Positions 39,013-48,004 are shown, counted from the first letter of the stretch. The stretch is DNA of 64,000 nucleotides from an uncultured Rhodospirillaceae bacterium (GCA_903901915.1 CAIUSV010000021.1:1-64000), one strand, 5' to 3'. Numbers and translations are program-made. Notes: a model not told the origin generated them from the sequence alone.

Positions 39013-39786
39013 ATGTCGCATCAGGTTCTGTCCGTCGTCCGGGAGGGCGCCGTTGTCGTTCTGACCCTCGACAGTCCGCCGGTCAACGCTCTCAGCCGCG
39101 CGCTGATCGCCGCCCTGCACGCCGCCATGGATGTGGTCGAGGCCGACAAGGGCATCCGGGTGGCGCTGCTGCGGGCCAACGGCAAGGCGTTCTGCGCCGG
39201 TGCCGATCTGGCCGAGATGCGCGAGAATCTGCGCGATCCCGACTCGGTCGAGACCCAGATTTCCTTCGTCCGCGACCTTCAGAACGTGCTGAAGCGCATC
39301 GAGACCCTGCCGCTGGCCACCGTGGCCGAAATCGGCGGTGCCGCCATGGGTGGCGGTCTGGAACTGGCGCTGGCCTGCGATTTTCGCATTGCCGCCAACG
39401 AGGCCAAGCTGGCACTGCCCGAGGTCAACCTGGGCCTGATCCCCGGTGCCGGCGGCACCCAGCGGCTGACCCGGCTGTGTGGTCCGGCGGTGGCGCGGCG
39501 GCTGATCCTGGGGGCGGAGATCCTGGACGGCGCTTCGGCGGCGGCGCTTGGCATCGTTCACTGGTCGGCGCCGCGCGCCGAGCTTGCCGACAAGGCGCGG
39601 TCGTTGGCCGAGCGGCTGGGCGGCCTGCCGCGTGCCGCCGTCGCCGCCTCGAAATCCTGTATCGCCGCCGCGATCGATCCATCGCGCGACGGCTACGAGG
39701 AAGAACTGTCGGCCACTCGCGATCTGCTTTTGCACGAACCCGAGACCCGTAGCCGGGTCGAGGCGTTCCTTTCCGGTCAACGCTAA
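39013..39786 (+). CDS. Enoyl-CoA hydratase/isomerase family protein
   Basis: 257 residues from the ATG at 39013 (AGAGGTGTCG upstream); an earlier start would lie inside the operator. Crotonase fold: oxyanion-hole segment GKAFCAGADLAEM, then AAMGGGLELALACDFRIA and the catalytic Glu pair in ALPEVNLGLIPGAGGTQRL (both catalytic Glu positions are present or nearly so), as in true hydratases. It probably hydrates the 2,3-unsaturated CoA ester in the pathway encoded by this operon. Confidence 0.88.
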   Translation: MSHQVLSVVREGAVVVLTLDSPPVNALSRALIAALHAAMDVVEADKGIRVALLRANGKAFCAGADLAEMRENLRDPDSVETQISFVRDLQNVLKRIETLPLATVAEIGGAAMGGGLELALACDFRIAANEAKLALPEVNLGLIPGAGGTQRLTRLCGPAVARRLILGAEILDGASAAALGIVHWSAPRAELADKARSLAERLGGLPRAAVAASKSCIAAAIDPSRDGYEEELSATRDLLLHEPETRSRVEAFLSGQR

Positions 39787-39812
39787 GTCATCAAGTCAAG
39801 GAGCCTGGAATC

Positions 39813-40559
39813 ATGAATTTCGCGGACAAAGTCGCCCTGGTCACCGGCGGAGCCTCCGGCATCGGTCTGGCCACGGCCCAAACCATGGCCGGATTCGGCG
39901 CCGACGTGCTGATCGCCGACATCAACGCCGACGCCGGCGAGAAGGCGGCGGCCGAGATCCGCGCCAAGGGCGGCAAGGCCGAATTCGTCCGGTTGGACGT
40001 TACCGACAAGGCGTCGATCAAGTCGGTGCGCGACCATGTGCTGGGCACCAAGGGCCGTCTCGACGTGCTGTGCAACGTCGCCGGCTGGGGCCACATCCAG
40101 CCTTTCGTCGATAATGACGACGCCTTCATCGCCAAGGTGATGGCGCTGAACCTCAACGGTCCGATTGAACTGATCCGCGCCTTCTTCCCCTCGATGATCG
40201 AGAAGAAGACCGGCAAGATCGTCAACGTCGCCTCGGACGCCGGCCGCGTCGGCTCGCTGGGCGAAAGCGTCTATTCGGCGGCCAAGGGCGGCCTGATCGC
40301 CTTTACCAAGGCGCTGGCCCGCGAGGGTGCCCGCTTCAACATCAACGTCAACGCGATCTGCCCCGGCCCGACCGACACCCCGCTGCTCAAGTCCGAGCCG
40401 GAAAAGTTCCTGGAAGCCTTCCTCAAGGTCATTCCCATGCGCCGCTTCGGCAAGGCCCAGGAAGTGGCCGACGGCATCGTGTTCATGGCCAGCAACCGCG
40501 CCGACTACATCACCGGTCAGGTGTTGAGCGTCAACGGCGGCATCACCATGGTGGGCTGA
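39813..40559 (+). CDS. SDR dehydrogenase, 2-hydroxycyclohexanecarboxyl-CoA dehydrogenase (BadH)-like
   Basis: 248 residues; AAGGAGCCTGGAATC precedes the ATG. Classical [17 protein letters not shown], catalytic Ser in [19 protein letters not shown] with Tyr and Lys. The stretch around [21 protein letters not shown] and [14 protein letters not shown] closely resembles BadH of Rhodopseudomonas palustris, which oxidises the hydroxyl on a cyclohexane-carboxyl-CoA ring. The match is from memory; the substrate here could be another cyclic or linear 3-hydroxyacyl-CoA. Confidence 0.85.
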   Translation: MNFADKVALVTGGASGIGLATAQTMAGFGADVLIADINADAGEKAAAEIRAKGGKAEFVRLDVTDKASIKSVRDHVLGTKGRLDVLCNVAGWGHIQPFVDNDDAFIAKVMALNLNGPIELIRAFFPSMIEKKTGKIVNVASDAGRVGSLGESVYSAAKGGLIAFTKALAREGARFNINVNAICPGPTDTPLLKSEPEKFLEAFLKVIPMRRFGKAQEVADGIVFMASNRADYITGQVLSVNGGITMVG

Positions 40560-40603
40560 TCGCCCATTCCTTCCATTCCACTCGCTTTGAAGAGGATAGA
40601 GAC

Positions 40604-41422
40604 ATGAGAAAGTTCCTGGCGGCCGACTACAAGGCCGAACATTTCGGTTGGGCGGTCGACGGCAAGGTGGCGACCCTTACCCTGAACCGGCCGGAAAAGA
40701 AGAACCCGCTGACGTTCGATTCGTATGGCGAACTGCGCGATCTGTTCAACAATCTGGTCTACGCCACCGACGTCAAGGCGGTGGTCATCACCGGCGAGGG
40801 CGGCAATTTCTGTTCGGGCGGCGACGTTCACGACATCATCGGGCCGCTGACCAAGATGGACATGCCTGAATTGCTTGAATTCACCCGCATGACCGGCGAT
40901 GCGGTCAAGGCCATGCGCATGTGTCCGCAGCCGGTGATCTCCGCCATCGACGGCATCTGCGCCGGCGCCGGTACCATGCTGGCCTCGGCGTCGGACATCC
41001 GTCTCGGTACCGCCCGGTCCAAGGTGGCGTTCCTGTTCGTCCGCGTCGGTCTCGCCGGTGCCGACATGGGCGCCTGCACCCTGCTGCCGCGTCTGATCGG
41101 CCTGTCGCGCGCCGCCGAACTGCTGTTCACCGGCCGCGCCATGCCCGGCGAGGAAGCCGAGCGCTGGGGCTTCTACAACTCGCTGCACGCCCCGGAAGAG
41201 GTGCTTGCCGCCGCCACCAAGCTGGCTCATTCCCTGGCCGACGGCCCCACCTTCGGCCATGCCATGACCAAGAAGATGCTGTGGCAGGAATGGAACCACG
41301 GCCTTGGCGAATGCATCGAGGCCGAGGCCCAGGCCCAGTCCATCTGCATGCAGACCAAGGACTTCGAGCGCGCCTACATCGCGTTCGCCAACAAGCAGTC
41401 TCCGAAGTTTGAAGGAAACTGA
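40604..41422 (+). CDS. Enoyl-CoA hydratase-family protein of aminobenzoate-type clusters
   Basis: 272 residues. Crotonase fold with [15 protein letters not shown] (oxyanion hole), [50 protein letters not shown]. The usual catalytic Glu pair is altered: [13 protein letters not shown] holds Gly/Ala and Asp where hydratases have Glu, so it may be a ring hydrolase, a thioesterase or an isomerase rather than a hydratase. This subfamily typically sits beside 2-aminobenzoate-CoA ligase genes. Confidence 0.82.
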   Translation: MRKFLAADYKAEHFGWAVDGKVATLTLNRPEKKNPLTFDSYGELRDLFNNLVYATDVKAVVITGEGGNFCSGGDVHDIIGPLTKMDMPELLEFTRMTGDAVKAMRMCPQPVISAIDGICAGAGTMLASASDIRLGTARSKVAFLFVRVGLAGADMGACTLLPRLIGLSRAAELLFTGRAMPGEEAERWGFYNSLHAPEEVLAAATKLAHSLADGPTFGHAMTKKMLWQEWNHGLGECIEAEAQAQSICMQTKDFERAYIAFANKQSPKFEGN

Positions 41423-41425
41423 CCC

Positions 41426-42604
41426 GTGGATACCTCGTTTCTCGGCTGGCCCTTTTTCGACGAGTCGCACCGCAGCTTTGCCGCGGCGCTGGAGGATTGG
41501 GCCAACACCAAGCTTCCCTCGGTGTGTCCCGAGGACGAGGTGCACGGTGCCGCCATGGACCAGATCGCCCGCGATCTGGTCCGGGAACTGGGGCGGGCGG
41601 GGTTTCTCTCCGCCTGCATCCCGGCGGCCCATGGTGGGCGGGCCAAAGATTTCGACGTGCGCGGGCTGTGTCTGGCGCGTGAAATCCTCGGCCGTCACGC
41701 CGGGCTGGCCGATTTCGCCTTCGCCATGCAGGGTCTGGGCAGCGCCGCCATCACCCTGTTCGGCAATGCCGAGCAGCAGGCCCGTTACCTGCCCAGGGTC
41801 GGCCGGGGCGAGGCCATCGCCGCCTTCGCCATCTCCGAGGCCGATGCCGGTTCGGACGTCGGCAACATGAGCACAAAGGCGGTGCTGGACGGCGACCACT
41901 ACGTTATCGATGGCGCCAAGACCTGGATTTCCAATGCCGGGCTGGCCGATTTCTACACCGTGTTCGCCCGCATCGGCGACGAATCCGGCACCAAGACCCT
42001 GGCGGCCTTCGTGGTCGACGCCGATACCCCCGGCCTGAGCGTTTCCGAGCGTATCGACGTCATCGCCCCCCATCCCCTGGGGTCGCTGAAATTCGAGGGT
42101 TGCCGGGTGCCGGCCGCCAACATGCTGGGCAAACCCGGCGAGGGCTTCAAGGTGGCGATGTCGGTGCTGGACGTGTTTCGCTCCACCGTCGGCGCCGCCG
42201 CCCTGGGCTTCGCGCGGCGCGCCATGGACGAGGCGATGGCCCGTGCCGCCAAGCGCGTCATCTTCGGCGCCCGTCTCGCCGACTGCCAATTGACCCAGGC
42301 CAAGATCGCCGACATGGCGGTGGCCATCGATACCTCGGCGCTGCTGATCTATCGCGCCGCCTGGACCAAGGACGTCAGGGGCGGCCGCGTCACCCGCGAA
42401 GCCTCCATGGCCAAGTTGCACGCCACCGAGCAAGCCCAGGTGGTGATCGATCAGGCCTTGCAGATCTTCGGCGGCCTGGGCGTGGTCAGCGGCATGACGG
42501 TGGAAAAGCTCTACCGCGAGATCCGCGCGTTGCGCATCTATGAAGGCGCCAGCGAGGTGCAAAAGCTGGTGATCGCCGGCAAGGTGATGGAAGGGCCGAC
42601 ATGA
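41426..42604 (+). CDS. Acyl-CoA dehydrogenase
   Basis: 392 residues from a GTG 3 nt after the previous stop. FAD-binding motifs [40 protein letters not shown] and, at the end, [34 protein letters not shown] with the catalytic Glu in YEGAS. It introduces a 2,3 double bond in a CoA thioester and passes electrons to ETF. In alicyclic acid pathways this would be the AliB-type step. Overlaps the next gene by 4 nt. Confidence 0.9.
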   Translation: MDTSFLGWPFFDESHRSFAAALEDWANTKLPSVCPEDEVHGAAMDQIARDLVRELGRAGFLSACIPAAHGGRAKDFDVRGLCLAREILGRHAGLADFAFAMQGLGSAAITLFGNAEQQARYLPRVGRGEAIAAFAISEADAGSDVGNMSTKAVLDGDHYVIDGAKTWISNAGLADFYTVFARIGDESGTKTLAAFVVDADTPGLSVSERIDVIAPHPLGSLKFEGCRVPAANMLGKPGEGFKVAMSVLDVFRSTVGAAALGFARRAMDEAMARAAKRVIFGARLADCQLTQAKIADMAVAIDTSALLIYRAAWTKDVRGGRVTREASMAKLHATEQAQVVIDQALQIFGGLGVVSGMTVEKLYREIRALRIYEGASEVQKLVIAGKVMEGPT

Positions 42605-43386
42605 TCGGCGACGCCAAGCCGCTTGCCGGTCGTCATGCCCTGGTCACCGGCGGCGGCCGGGGCATCGGCGCCGCCATCGCGGCGCAACTGGCCGCGCTTG
42701 GCGCCGACGTCACCATCACCGGGCGCGACCCCGCCCGTCTCGGTGTCACCGCCGAGGGATTGACCCATCTCGGGCGGGTGAACGGCATCGCCATCGACGT
42801 CACCGATCCCGCCGCCATCGAGTCCGGCTTTGCCCGGGCGGCCGAGCGGTCCGGCCCCATTACCATCCTGGTCAACAATGCCGGCATCGCCAAGGCGGCG
42901 CCGTTCGCCCGCACCGATCTTGCCCTGTGGGACGACATCTTGCGCACCGACCTGACCGGCGCCTTTCTCTGCGCCAAGGCGGCGGTACCCGGCATGGTGA
43001 CCGCGGGGTGGGGGCGGGTGGTCAACGTCGCTTCCACCGCCGGCCTGACCGGATTGGCCTATTGCTCCGCCTATTGCGCCGCCAAGCACGGACTGATCGG
43101 CCTGACACGGGCACTGGCCATGGAGTTGGCTGGCAAGCCGGTGACGGTCAACGCCGTCTGCCCCGGCTATACCGAGACCGATATCGTCGAGACCACCCTC
43201 GACAACATCGTCGCCAAAACCGGGCGGACGCGCGAAGATGCGCTGGCCGAACTGGTGGCGCACAATCCCCAGAAACGTCTCGTCAAGCCGGAAGAGGTGG
43301 CCGAGGCGGTGGGGTGGCTGTGCCTGCCGGGCTCGGCCTCGATCACCGGGCAGAGCATCGCGGTGGCGGGTGGTGAGTTGATGTGA
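42601..43386 (+). CDS. SDR-family 3-hydroxyacyl-CoA dehydrogenase
   Basis: 261 residues. [23 protein letters not shown] for cofactor, [12 protein letters not shown] and [16 protein letters not shown] with the catalytic triad, and [14 protein letters not shown]. It resembles the beta-hydroxyacyl-CoA dehydrogenases found in aromatic CoA clusters. Two SDR enzymes in one operon suggest two hydroxyl oxidations, for example before and after ring opening. Overlaps the acyl-CoA dehydrogenase by 4 nt and touches tetR. Confidence 0.88.
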   Translation: MIGDAKPLAGRHALVTGGGRGIGAAIAAQLAALGADVTITGRDPARLGVTAEGLTHLGRVNGIAIDVTDPAAIESGFARAAERSGPITILVNNAGIAKAAPFARTDLALWDDILRTDLTGAFLCAKAAVPGMVTAGWGRVVNVASTAGLTGLAYCSAYCAAKHGLIGLTRALAMELAGKPVTVNAVCPGYTETDIVETTLDNIVAKTGRTREDALAELVAHNPQKRLVKPEEVAEAVGWLCLPGSASITGQSIAVAGGELM

Positions 43387-44060
43387 TGGAGGGGAGCCCG
43401 CGCGTGGTTCACGACGTCAAGGCCCAGGTATCCGACGAAGCGCTTGTCCAACGTCGCCGCGCCCAGATCGTGGCCGCGGCGGTCGAGCTGTTCTCGCACC
43501 AGGGCTTCTACCGCACCACCATTCAGGACGTGGCCCGTAAGGCCGGCGTCAGCGCCGGTCTGATCTATCAGTACGTCACCGACAAGGAGGATGTGCTGCT
43601 GCTGGCCCTGCTCAGCGTGCTGGAGTCTTACAAGCGCGAAATTCCGGCGGCGCTGGCCGGGCTTAGCGATCCGCTGGAGCGGTTCTGGGCCGCCAACCGC
43701 GCCTACTGCCGGGTGGTGGATCAGTGGCGCGAAGCCACCGTGCTGGCCTATCGCTCGACCAAGTCGCTGCCCGAGGATCGCCGCCGGTTGATCAAGGAAA
43801 CCGAGATCGAAACCAACGGCATGATCGCCGCCTGTCTCAGGGATTGCATCGACGCCGGTCTGATGCGTGACGTCAACGTCGATCTGGCGGCCTATCAGCT
43901 GGTGACCTTCGCCCATAGTTGGGCGCTCAAACATTGGCGGCTGAAAGAGTTGTGCAACTTGGAGGAATACATCCGCCAGGGCTTCGATTTCTTCGCCCAG
44001 GCTCTGCTCACCCCCAAGGGGTGGCGCCATCAGGGCCGGATCGAGGGCAAGGCCGAGTAG
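43386..44060 (+). CDS. TetR-family regulator of the beta-oxidation operon
   Basis: 224 residues from the ATG sharing a base with the previous stop (TGATG). DNA-binding part: RRAQIVAAAVELFSHQGFYRTTIQDVARKAGVSAGLIYQYVTDKEDVLLLALL. The C-terminal domain (TetR_C_17/FadR-like) fits an acyl-CoA ligand. As last gene of the operon it would be autoregulated through the TGAATG-N2-CATTCA sites, and would also control the ligase gene 0.7 kb downstream, which has the same sites. Confidence 0.9.
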   Translation: MEGSPRVVHDVKAQVSDEALVQRRRAQIVAAAVELFSHQGFYRTTIQDVARKAGVSAGLIYQYVTDKEDVLLLALLSVLESYKREIPAALAGLSDPLERFWAANRAYCRVVDQWREATVLAYRSTKSLPEDRRRLIKETEIETNGMIAACLRDCIDAGLMRDVNVDLAAYQLVTFAHSWALKHWRLKELCNLEEYIRQGFDFFAQALLTPKGWRHQGRIEGKAE

Positions 44061-44259
44061 GGGGCGCCCGCCGGATCAACCGAGGGGATGGGGCTTGTCC
44101 GCTTCTGTCTCGAATCAGTCCATCCGCCATGATGCCCTGGAATTTTCGGAGACGGAGTCCGAAGAAGGATATCCGCACGGACGGCCTCGGCCGGGGCTTT
44201 CATTCTGTATACTTTTCCCTTCAGCAGCTGTCCCGCCGGTTTGGGGCTTGGAGGGCAAG

Positions 44260-44724
44260 ATGCGTCTCACCGACATGCGGAAGGCCGTCATCGTCAGGGA
44301 CAACGCCCAATTCGGCGCGTTGGTCAGGATCGTGTTGGGCTCGTTCGGTGTCGCCGACGTCCGTGAGGCCGGGGATGGAGGGGAGGCACTGGATCTGCTG
44401 GGGGCGTTCGATGCCGACGTCGTGGTGATGGATTGGAAGACCCACGGCATGAGCTATCTCGACTGCGCCCACCGGATTCGGCGTGCCGTCGTCAACGCCG
44501 GCAATCCGAAACATCCCATCGTCGTCGTCACCGGCTATGGCTGTGACGACAATCCCGATATCGCTCGTGCGGCCGGGGTCGATGTCTATCTGGACGAGCC
44601 GATTTCGATCCGGCGGCTGTATGCCGGCTTGGTCGGCGCCAAGGAGCGATGCGATCGGGACGCCGTGGCCGGAGAGCGGAGTTTCCCCCGGCCACAGCGA
44701 CGGTATCCCAGCCATTCCTCTTGA
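44260..44724 (+). CDS. Degenerate response-regulator receiver protein
   Basis: 154 residues from the ATG at 44260 (GGAGGGCAAG upstream); a TATACT box at 44208-44213 may be its -10. The fold is a receiver (phospho-Asp position Asp58 in VVVMDWKTHGM, Thr91 in VVVTGYG), but the acidic pair is reduced to Arg13-Asp14 and the invariant Lys before Pro is Glu113 (LDEPIS). Such pseudo-receivers usually cannot be switched by phosphorylation in the normal way. The C-terminal 30 residues are basic and may be disordered. It lies between the TetR gene and the CoA ligase. Confidence 0.75.
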   Translation: MRLTDMRKAVIVRDNAQFGALVRIVLGSFGVADVREAGDGGEALDLLGAFDADVVVMDWKTHGMSYLDCAHRIRRAVVNAGNPKHPIVVVTGYGCDDNPDIARAAGVDVYLDEPISIRRLYAGLVGAKERCDRDAVAGERSFPRPQRRYPSHSS

Positions 44725-44768
44725 CCATGCCGCACTGAATGAATAATCATTCAGTGAATGATCATTCA
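44721..44768 (+). promoter_or_regulatory. Promoter with two TetR-type palindromes, CoA ligase gene
   Basis: TGAATGAATAATCATTCA (44736-44753, 7-bp arms) and TGAATGATCATTCA (44755-44768, a perfect 14-bp palindrome) lie side by side just before the ribosome-binding site. TTGACC at 44721-44726 may be the -35 and AATAAT at 44742-44747 the -10. The arms match those before the operon at 39.0 kb, which ties the two transcripts to one regulator. Confidence 0.8.
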
Positions 44769-44783
44769 GTCTGGAGGGCGAGC

Positions 44784-46427
44784 ATGCATCTTCCCGGTGG
44801 GGTTCCCAGCGGCCACGTCGATACATTCGCCCGCCGGCTGTTGCCGCCGCCGGAGCTGTGGCCGGTGTTCGACTACTCCGCCCCGCATCTGAGCCGCTAT
44901 CCCGACCGCATCAACGCCGCCACCGCCCTGATCGATGCCGCGGTGGCCGCTGGGGTCGGAGCCAAGCCGGTGTTTCATTACGGCGACGGCACCTGGAGCT
45001 ATGCCCACCTGCTCGACCGCGCTGAACGCATCGCCCGGGTGCTGATCGAGGATTTCGGGCTGGTGCCGGGCAACCGGGTGCTGCTGCGGTCGGGCAATAC
45101 CCCCATGGTGGCGGCCTGTTGGCTGGCGGTGCTGAAGGCCGGCGGCATCTGCGTCACCACCATGCCGCTGCTGCGGGCCAAGGAACTCAGCTACATGATC
45201 GGCAAGGCGCAGATCCGCATCGCGCTGTGCGATATCGATCTGGCCGAGGAAATGGAACTGACCCGCCGGCAGATGCCGGATCTCGCCCATGTTTCCTACT
45301 TCACCGCGCTGGGGAACCGCGCCAACGACGATGCCGATCTTGATCGCCGCGCCGAAACCAAGTCCGCCGGCTATATCAGTGTCGATACCGCTGCCGATGA
45401 CGTGGCGCTGATCACCTTTACCTCGGGCACCACCGGCAATCCCAAGGGGGCGATGCATTTCCATCGCGATATCCTGGCGGTGTGCGATTGCTGGCCACGC
45501 ACCCATACGGTCGAGGAAAGCGACGTCATCACCGGTTCGCCGTCCTTCGCCTTCACCTATGGCAAGGCGGCGTTCCTGATGTATCCGTTGCGCTATCGCG
45601 CCACCGTCGCCCTGCCGGTCAAGCCGACACCGGACCTGATCCTGGAGGCGATTCAGCGTCACCGCGTCACCAGCCTCTATGCGGTGCCGACTGCCTTCAA
45701 CGCCATGCTGCAACAGATCGATCGCTGGGACGTCAGCAGTCTGCGCAAGGCCTCGTCGGCCGGCGAACACCTGCGGCTCAAGCTGTGGGAGGATTGGCGC
45801 GACGCCACCGGCATCAAACTGATCAACGGCATCGGCATGACCGAGATGCTGACCCATTTCATCGCCGAAGTGGCGGGACAGGAGCGGGTGGGGTCCACCG
45901 GGCGGCCGGTGGAGGGGTATTCCGCCTGCATTCTCGACGACGATTTCAATCCTCTGCCGGCGGGCAGCCGGGGGCGGCTGGCGGTGCGGGGGCCGACCGG
46001 TTGCCGCTATCTCGAAGATCCCGAGCGTCAGGCCGCCTTCGTCAGGAACGGCTGGAACGTCACCGGCGATATCATGGAACAGGATGCCGACGGCTGGTTC
46101 TGGTACGTCGATCGCTCCGACGACATGATCGTGTCGTCGGGCTACAACATCTCGGCGCAGGAGGTGGAGCGGGTCATCCTGGAACATCCCAAGGTGGCCG
46201 AGTGCGCCGTGGTCGGGGTTCCCGACGAGGCGCGGGGCAAGATCGTGCGGGCCTGCATCGTGCTGGTCGATCCGGCCGGAGCCTGCGAGGCGCTGGCCGA
46301 GGAAATCCAGAACTTCGTCAAGGCGGCCATCGCCCCATACAAGTATCCCCGCGACATCAAGTTTCTGGAGGTTCTGCCCCGCACCCAGACCGGTAAGATC
46401 CAGCGATTCCGTTTGCGGGACGCATAG
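44784..46427 (+). CDS. Benzoate/2-aminobenzoate-CoA ligase family protein
   Basis: 547 residues from the ATG at 44784 (GGAGGGCGAGC upstream); an in-frame ATG at 44739 is inside the operator. ANL motifs: P-loop TFTSGTTGNPKG at 211-222, GIGMTEML, the hinge DRSDDMIVSSGYNIS and the catalytic Lys in RTQTGKIQR. The N-terminal DTFARRLLPPPELWPVFDYSAP is typical of the 2-aminobenzoate-CoA ligase branch of benzoate-CoA ligases. It would activate the acid degraded by the operon upstream. No 2-aminobenzoyl-CoA monooxygenase/reductase is present nearby, so the substrate is uncertain. Confidence 0.88.
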   Translation: MHLPGGVPSGHVDTFARRLLPPPELWPVFDYSAPHLSRYPDRINAATALIDAAVAAGVGAKPVFHYGDGTWSYAHLLDRAERIARVLIEDFGLVPGNRVLLRSGNTPMVAACWLAVLKAGGICVTTMPLLRAKELSYMIGKAQIRIALCDIDLAEEMELTRRQMPDLAHVSYFTALGNRANDDADLDRRAETKSAGYISVDTAADDVALITFTSGTTGNPKGAMHFHRDILAVCDCWPRTHTVEESDVITGSPSFAFTYGKAAFLMYPLRYRATVALPVKPTPDLILEAIQRHRVTSLYAVPTAFNAMLQQIDRWDVSSLRKASSAGEHLRLKLWEDWRDATGIKLINGIGMTEMLTHFIAEVAGQERVGSTGRPVEGYSACILDDDFNPLPAGSRGRLAVRGPTGCRYLEDPERQAAFVRNGWNVTGDIMEQDADGWFWYVDRSDDMIVSSGYNISAQEVERVILEHPKVAECAVVGVPDEARGKIVRACIVLVDPAGACEALAEEIQNFVKAAIAPYKYPRDIKFLEVLPRTQTGKIQRFRLRDA

Positions 46428-46429
46428 AC

Positions 46430-46447
46430 GGGGCGGGGGAGCGCCCC
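46430..46447 (+). terminator. Weak hairpin after the CoA ligase gene
   Basis: GGGGCG and CGCCCC form a 6-bp GC stem with a 6-nt loop directly after the stop codon, followed by TCGTT. It may end the ligase transcript, but the stem is short and the T-run poor. Confidence 0.35.
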
Positions 46448-46531
46448 TCGTTCCCCCGGCGCTTGCCGGATTGTGGCGGTGTGGGCATGATGACGCCGCT
46501 CCGTTCCCGACTTTTCAGGTCTGATCCGCCG

Positions 46532-47050
46532 ATGTCAACCCAGCCCAAGGTCTATCTTGCCGGCCCCGCGGTATTTCATCCGGCAGCCAAGGCATTGCTT
46601 GAATACCTGATAGAGGTGTGTGCCGCCCACGGTCTGGACGGCATCCGTCCGTTCGAGCCCGATCCGGCGCAGGCCGAATTGCCGCCCGCCGAACGGGCGG
46701 CGCTGATTCGCCAGGGCAATATCGACCGGATTCGCGGCTGCGACATGGTGATTGCCTGTATTTCGCCATTCCGCGGGCCGGGGGCCTGCCCCGGTACCAC
46801 TTGGGAAATGGGCTACGCCGAGGCGCTGGGCAAGCCGGTGGTGGCGTGGTGCGAGGAGACTACGCCCTATATCGCCCGGGTTCCCCACGACCGCGACGAC
46901 GACGGCCGGGTGTTCTGCCTGCAACACGGCATGCAGGTGGAGGATTTCGGGCTGAGCGATAATCTGATGTTCACCGCCGGTGGCGTGGCGGTGCAGCCGG
47001 ACTTCGAGGCTGCCGTCCGGCTGGCCCGCAAACTGGCCGACGGGCCATGA
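46532..47050 (+). CDS. Nucleoside 2-deoxyribosyltransferase family protein
   Basis: 172 residues from the ATG at 46532; no good ribosome-binding site is near it, and an ATG at 46487 is an alternative. Motifs: KVYLAGPAVFHP at the start, RQGNIDRIRGCDMVIACISPFRGP and GTTWEMGYAEALGKPVVAW, with the Glu in this last motif as the likely nucleophile. The family exchanges or hydrolyses bases on deoxyribonucleosides in salvage. It lies between the CoA ligase and the sulfur locus without obvious functional link to either. Confidence 0.85.
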   Translation: MSTQPKVYLAGPAVFHPAAKALLEYLIEVCAAHGLDGIRPFEPDPAQAELPPAERAALIRQGNIDRIRGCDMVIACISPFRGPGACPGTTWEMGYAEALGKPVVAWCEETTPYIARVPHDRDDDGRVFCLQHGMQVEDFGLSDNLMFTAGGVAVQPDFEAAVRLARKLADGP

Positions 47051-47059
47051 TTGCAATAG

Positions 47060-47112
47060 TCTAGTAGAAATATAGATAAATTAATTGACATGGCGCCCGC
47101 CTCTGCTAGGCT
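47060..47112 (+). promoter_or_regulatory. AT-rich control element and promoter, plus-strand side of encapsulin locus
   Basis: TCTAGTAG at 47060-47067 begins a 28-bp AT-rich stretch. TTGACA (47085-47090) with TAGGCT (47107-47112), 16 bp apart, makes a plausible promoter 47 bp before the small-protein gene. The same 8-bp word stands in the cysE promoter on the far side of the locus. Confidence 0.55.
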
Positions 47113-47158
47113 GCCCTCAGCCGGTCCTGTTTCGACCGGCGAGGCTCCGGTGGAGGCG

Positions 47159-47392
47159 ATGGACATGACGATTCTGGTTCGGGTTTCCGAAGGCCCCCGA
47201 TTGATCAGCCGGCGGGTCAATGATCCCTGGCGGTACGGCGAACCCGATATCGCCGATGTGATGGCCGACCCCATCGTCCATCTGCTGATGCGGCGCGATG
47301 GGTTGGTGCCCGACGCGGTCTGGCCGGTGGTGCGTGACGCCCAGGCGAGACTTGGAGGCCGTCTTTGCCGGTTGAACGCCCAGGCGGCATGA
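47159..47392 (+). CDS. Small protein of unknown function in the encapsulin locus
   Basis: 77 residues; GGTGGAGGCG precedes the ATG, and an ATG two codons later (MTILV) is also possible. No signal, membrane helix or metal motif. The sequence (ILVRVSEGPRLISRRVNDPWRYGEPDIADVMADPIVHLLMRRDGL) has an amphipathic middle and ends basic. Its stop overlaps the start of the XRE-cupin gene by 4 nt, so the two are translationally coupled. I do not recognise the family; the context suggests a role in sulfur regulation or compartment function. Confidence 0.65.
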   Translation: MDMTILVRVSEGPRLISRRVNDPWRYGEPDIADVMADPIVHLLMRRDGLVPDAVWPVVRDAQARLGGRLCRLNAQAA

Positions 47393-47997
47393 CGATGGAT
47401 GCGTCGGCCGCGGCGCTGCCCGGTTTGGACGCCGCCGCTATTATCCCGCTGGTGGGCGAGAACCTGCGTCGGCTGCGCACCCGCAACGGCCTGTCGCTCG
47501 ACCGGTTGGCCAAGGCGTCCGGTGTCAGCCGCGCCATGCTGGGGCAGATCGAACTGGGGCGGTCGTCGCCGACCATAGCCGTTCTCTGGAAGGTCGCGCG
47601 CAGCCTGGACGTGCCGCTGTCGGCCTTTACCGCGACGACCGGCGGAGATGACGTGGCGGTGTTGCGCGCTCACCGCGGCAAGGTTCTGACGTCGCGCAAC
47701 GGCCGCTATTCCCTGCGCGCCCTGTTTCCGTTTCCCTCGCGCAGCCGGGTGGAGTTCTACGAGGTGCGGCTGGCCTCCAAGACCGTCGAGGAGGCCGAGC
47801 CGCACCCGGCCGGCACCGTCGAGAATCTGGTGGTGGCGCAGGGAAGGGTGGAAATCCAGGTCGGCGGCGATCGCCACCAGTTGGAGTGGGGCGACGCCAT
47901 CCGCTTCAACGCCGATTTGCCCCACGCCTATCGCAACGATGGGCCGGTCGAGGCGCTGATCTATCTGGTGATGATCGCGCCCGAAAGCGGGGCGTGA
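47389..47997 (+). CDS. XRE-cupin transcriptional regulator
   Basis: 202 residues; ATG at 47389 overlaps the previous stop, and the ATG two codons on is an alternative. Residues about 20-75 form the helix-turn-helix (VGENLRRLRTRNGLSLDRLAKASGVSRAMLGQIELGRSSPTIAVLWKVARSLDVP). The C-terminal cupin (EAEPHPAGTVENLVVAQGRVEIQVGG...LEWGDAIRFNADLPHAYRN) would bind a small ligand. Regulators of this kind often control cysteine or amino-acid sulfur genes. It converges on the desulfurase gene with 7 bp between stops, and is the likely reader of the TCTAGTAG boxes. Confidence 0.88.
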   Translation: MTMDASAAALPGLDAAAIIPLVGENLRRLRTRNGLSLDRLAKASGVSRAMLGQIELGRSSPTIAVLWKVARSLDVPLSAFTATTGGDDVAVLRAHRGKVLTSRNGRYSLRALFPFPSRSRVEFYEVRLASKTVEEAEPHPAGTVENLVVAQGRVEIQVGGDRHQLEWGDAIRFNADLPHAYRNDGPVEALIYLVMIAPESGA

Positions 47998-48004
47998 CCG
48001 CGTC

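Noticed and set aside
40517-42562. 681-codon minus-strand frame opposite the beta-oxidation operon
   Set aside because: Antisense shadow of three recognised enzymes; no start signal or family match.
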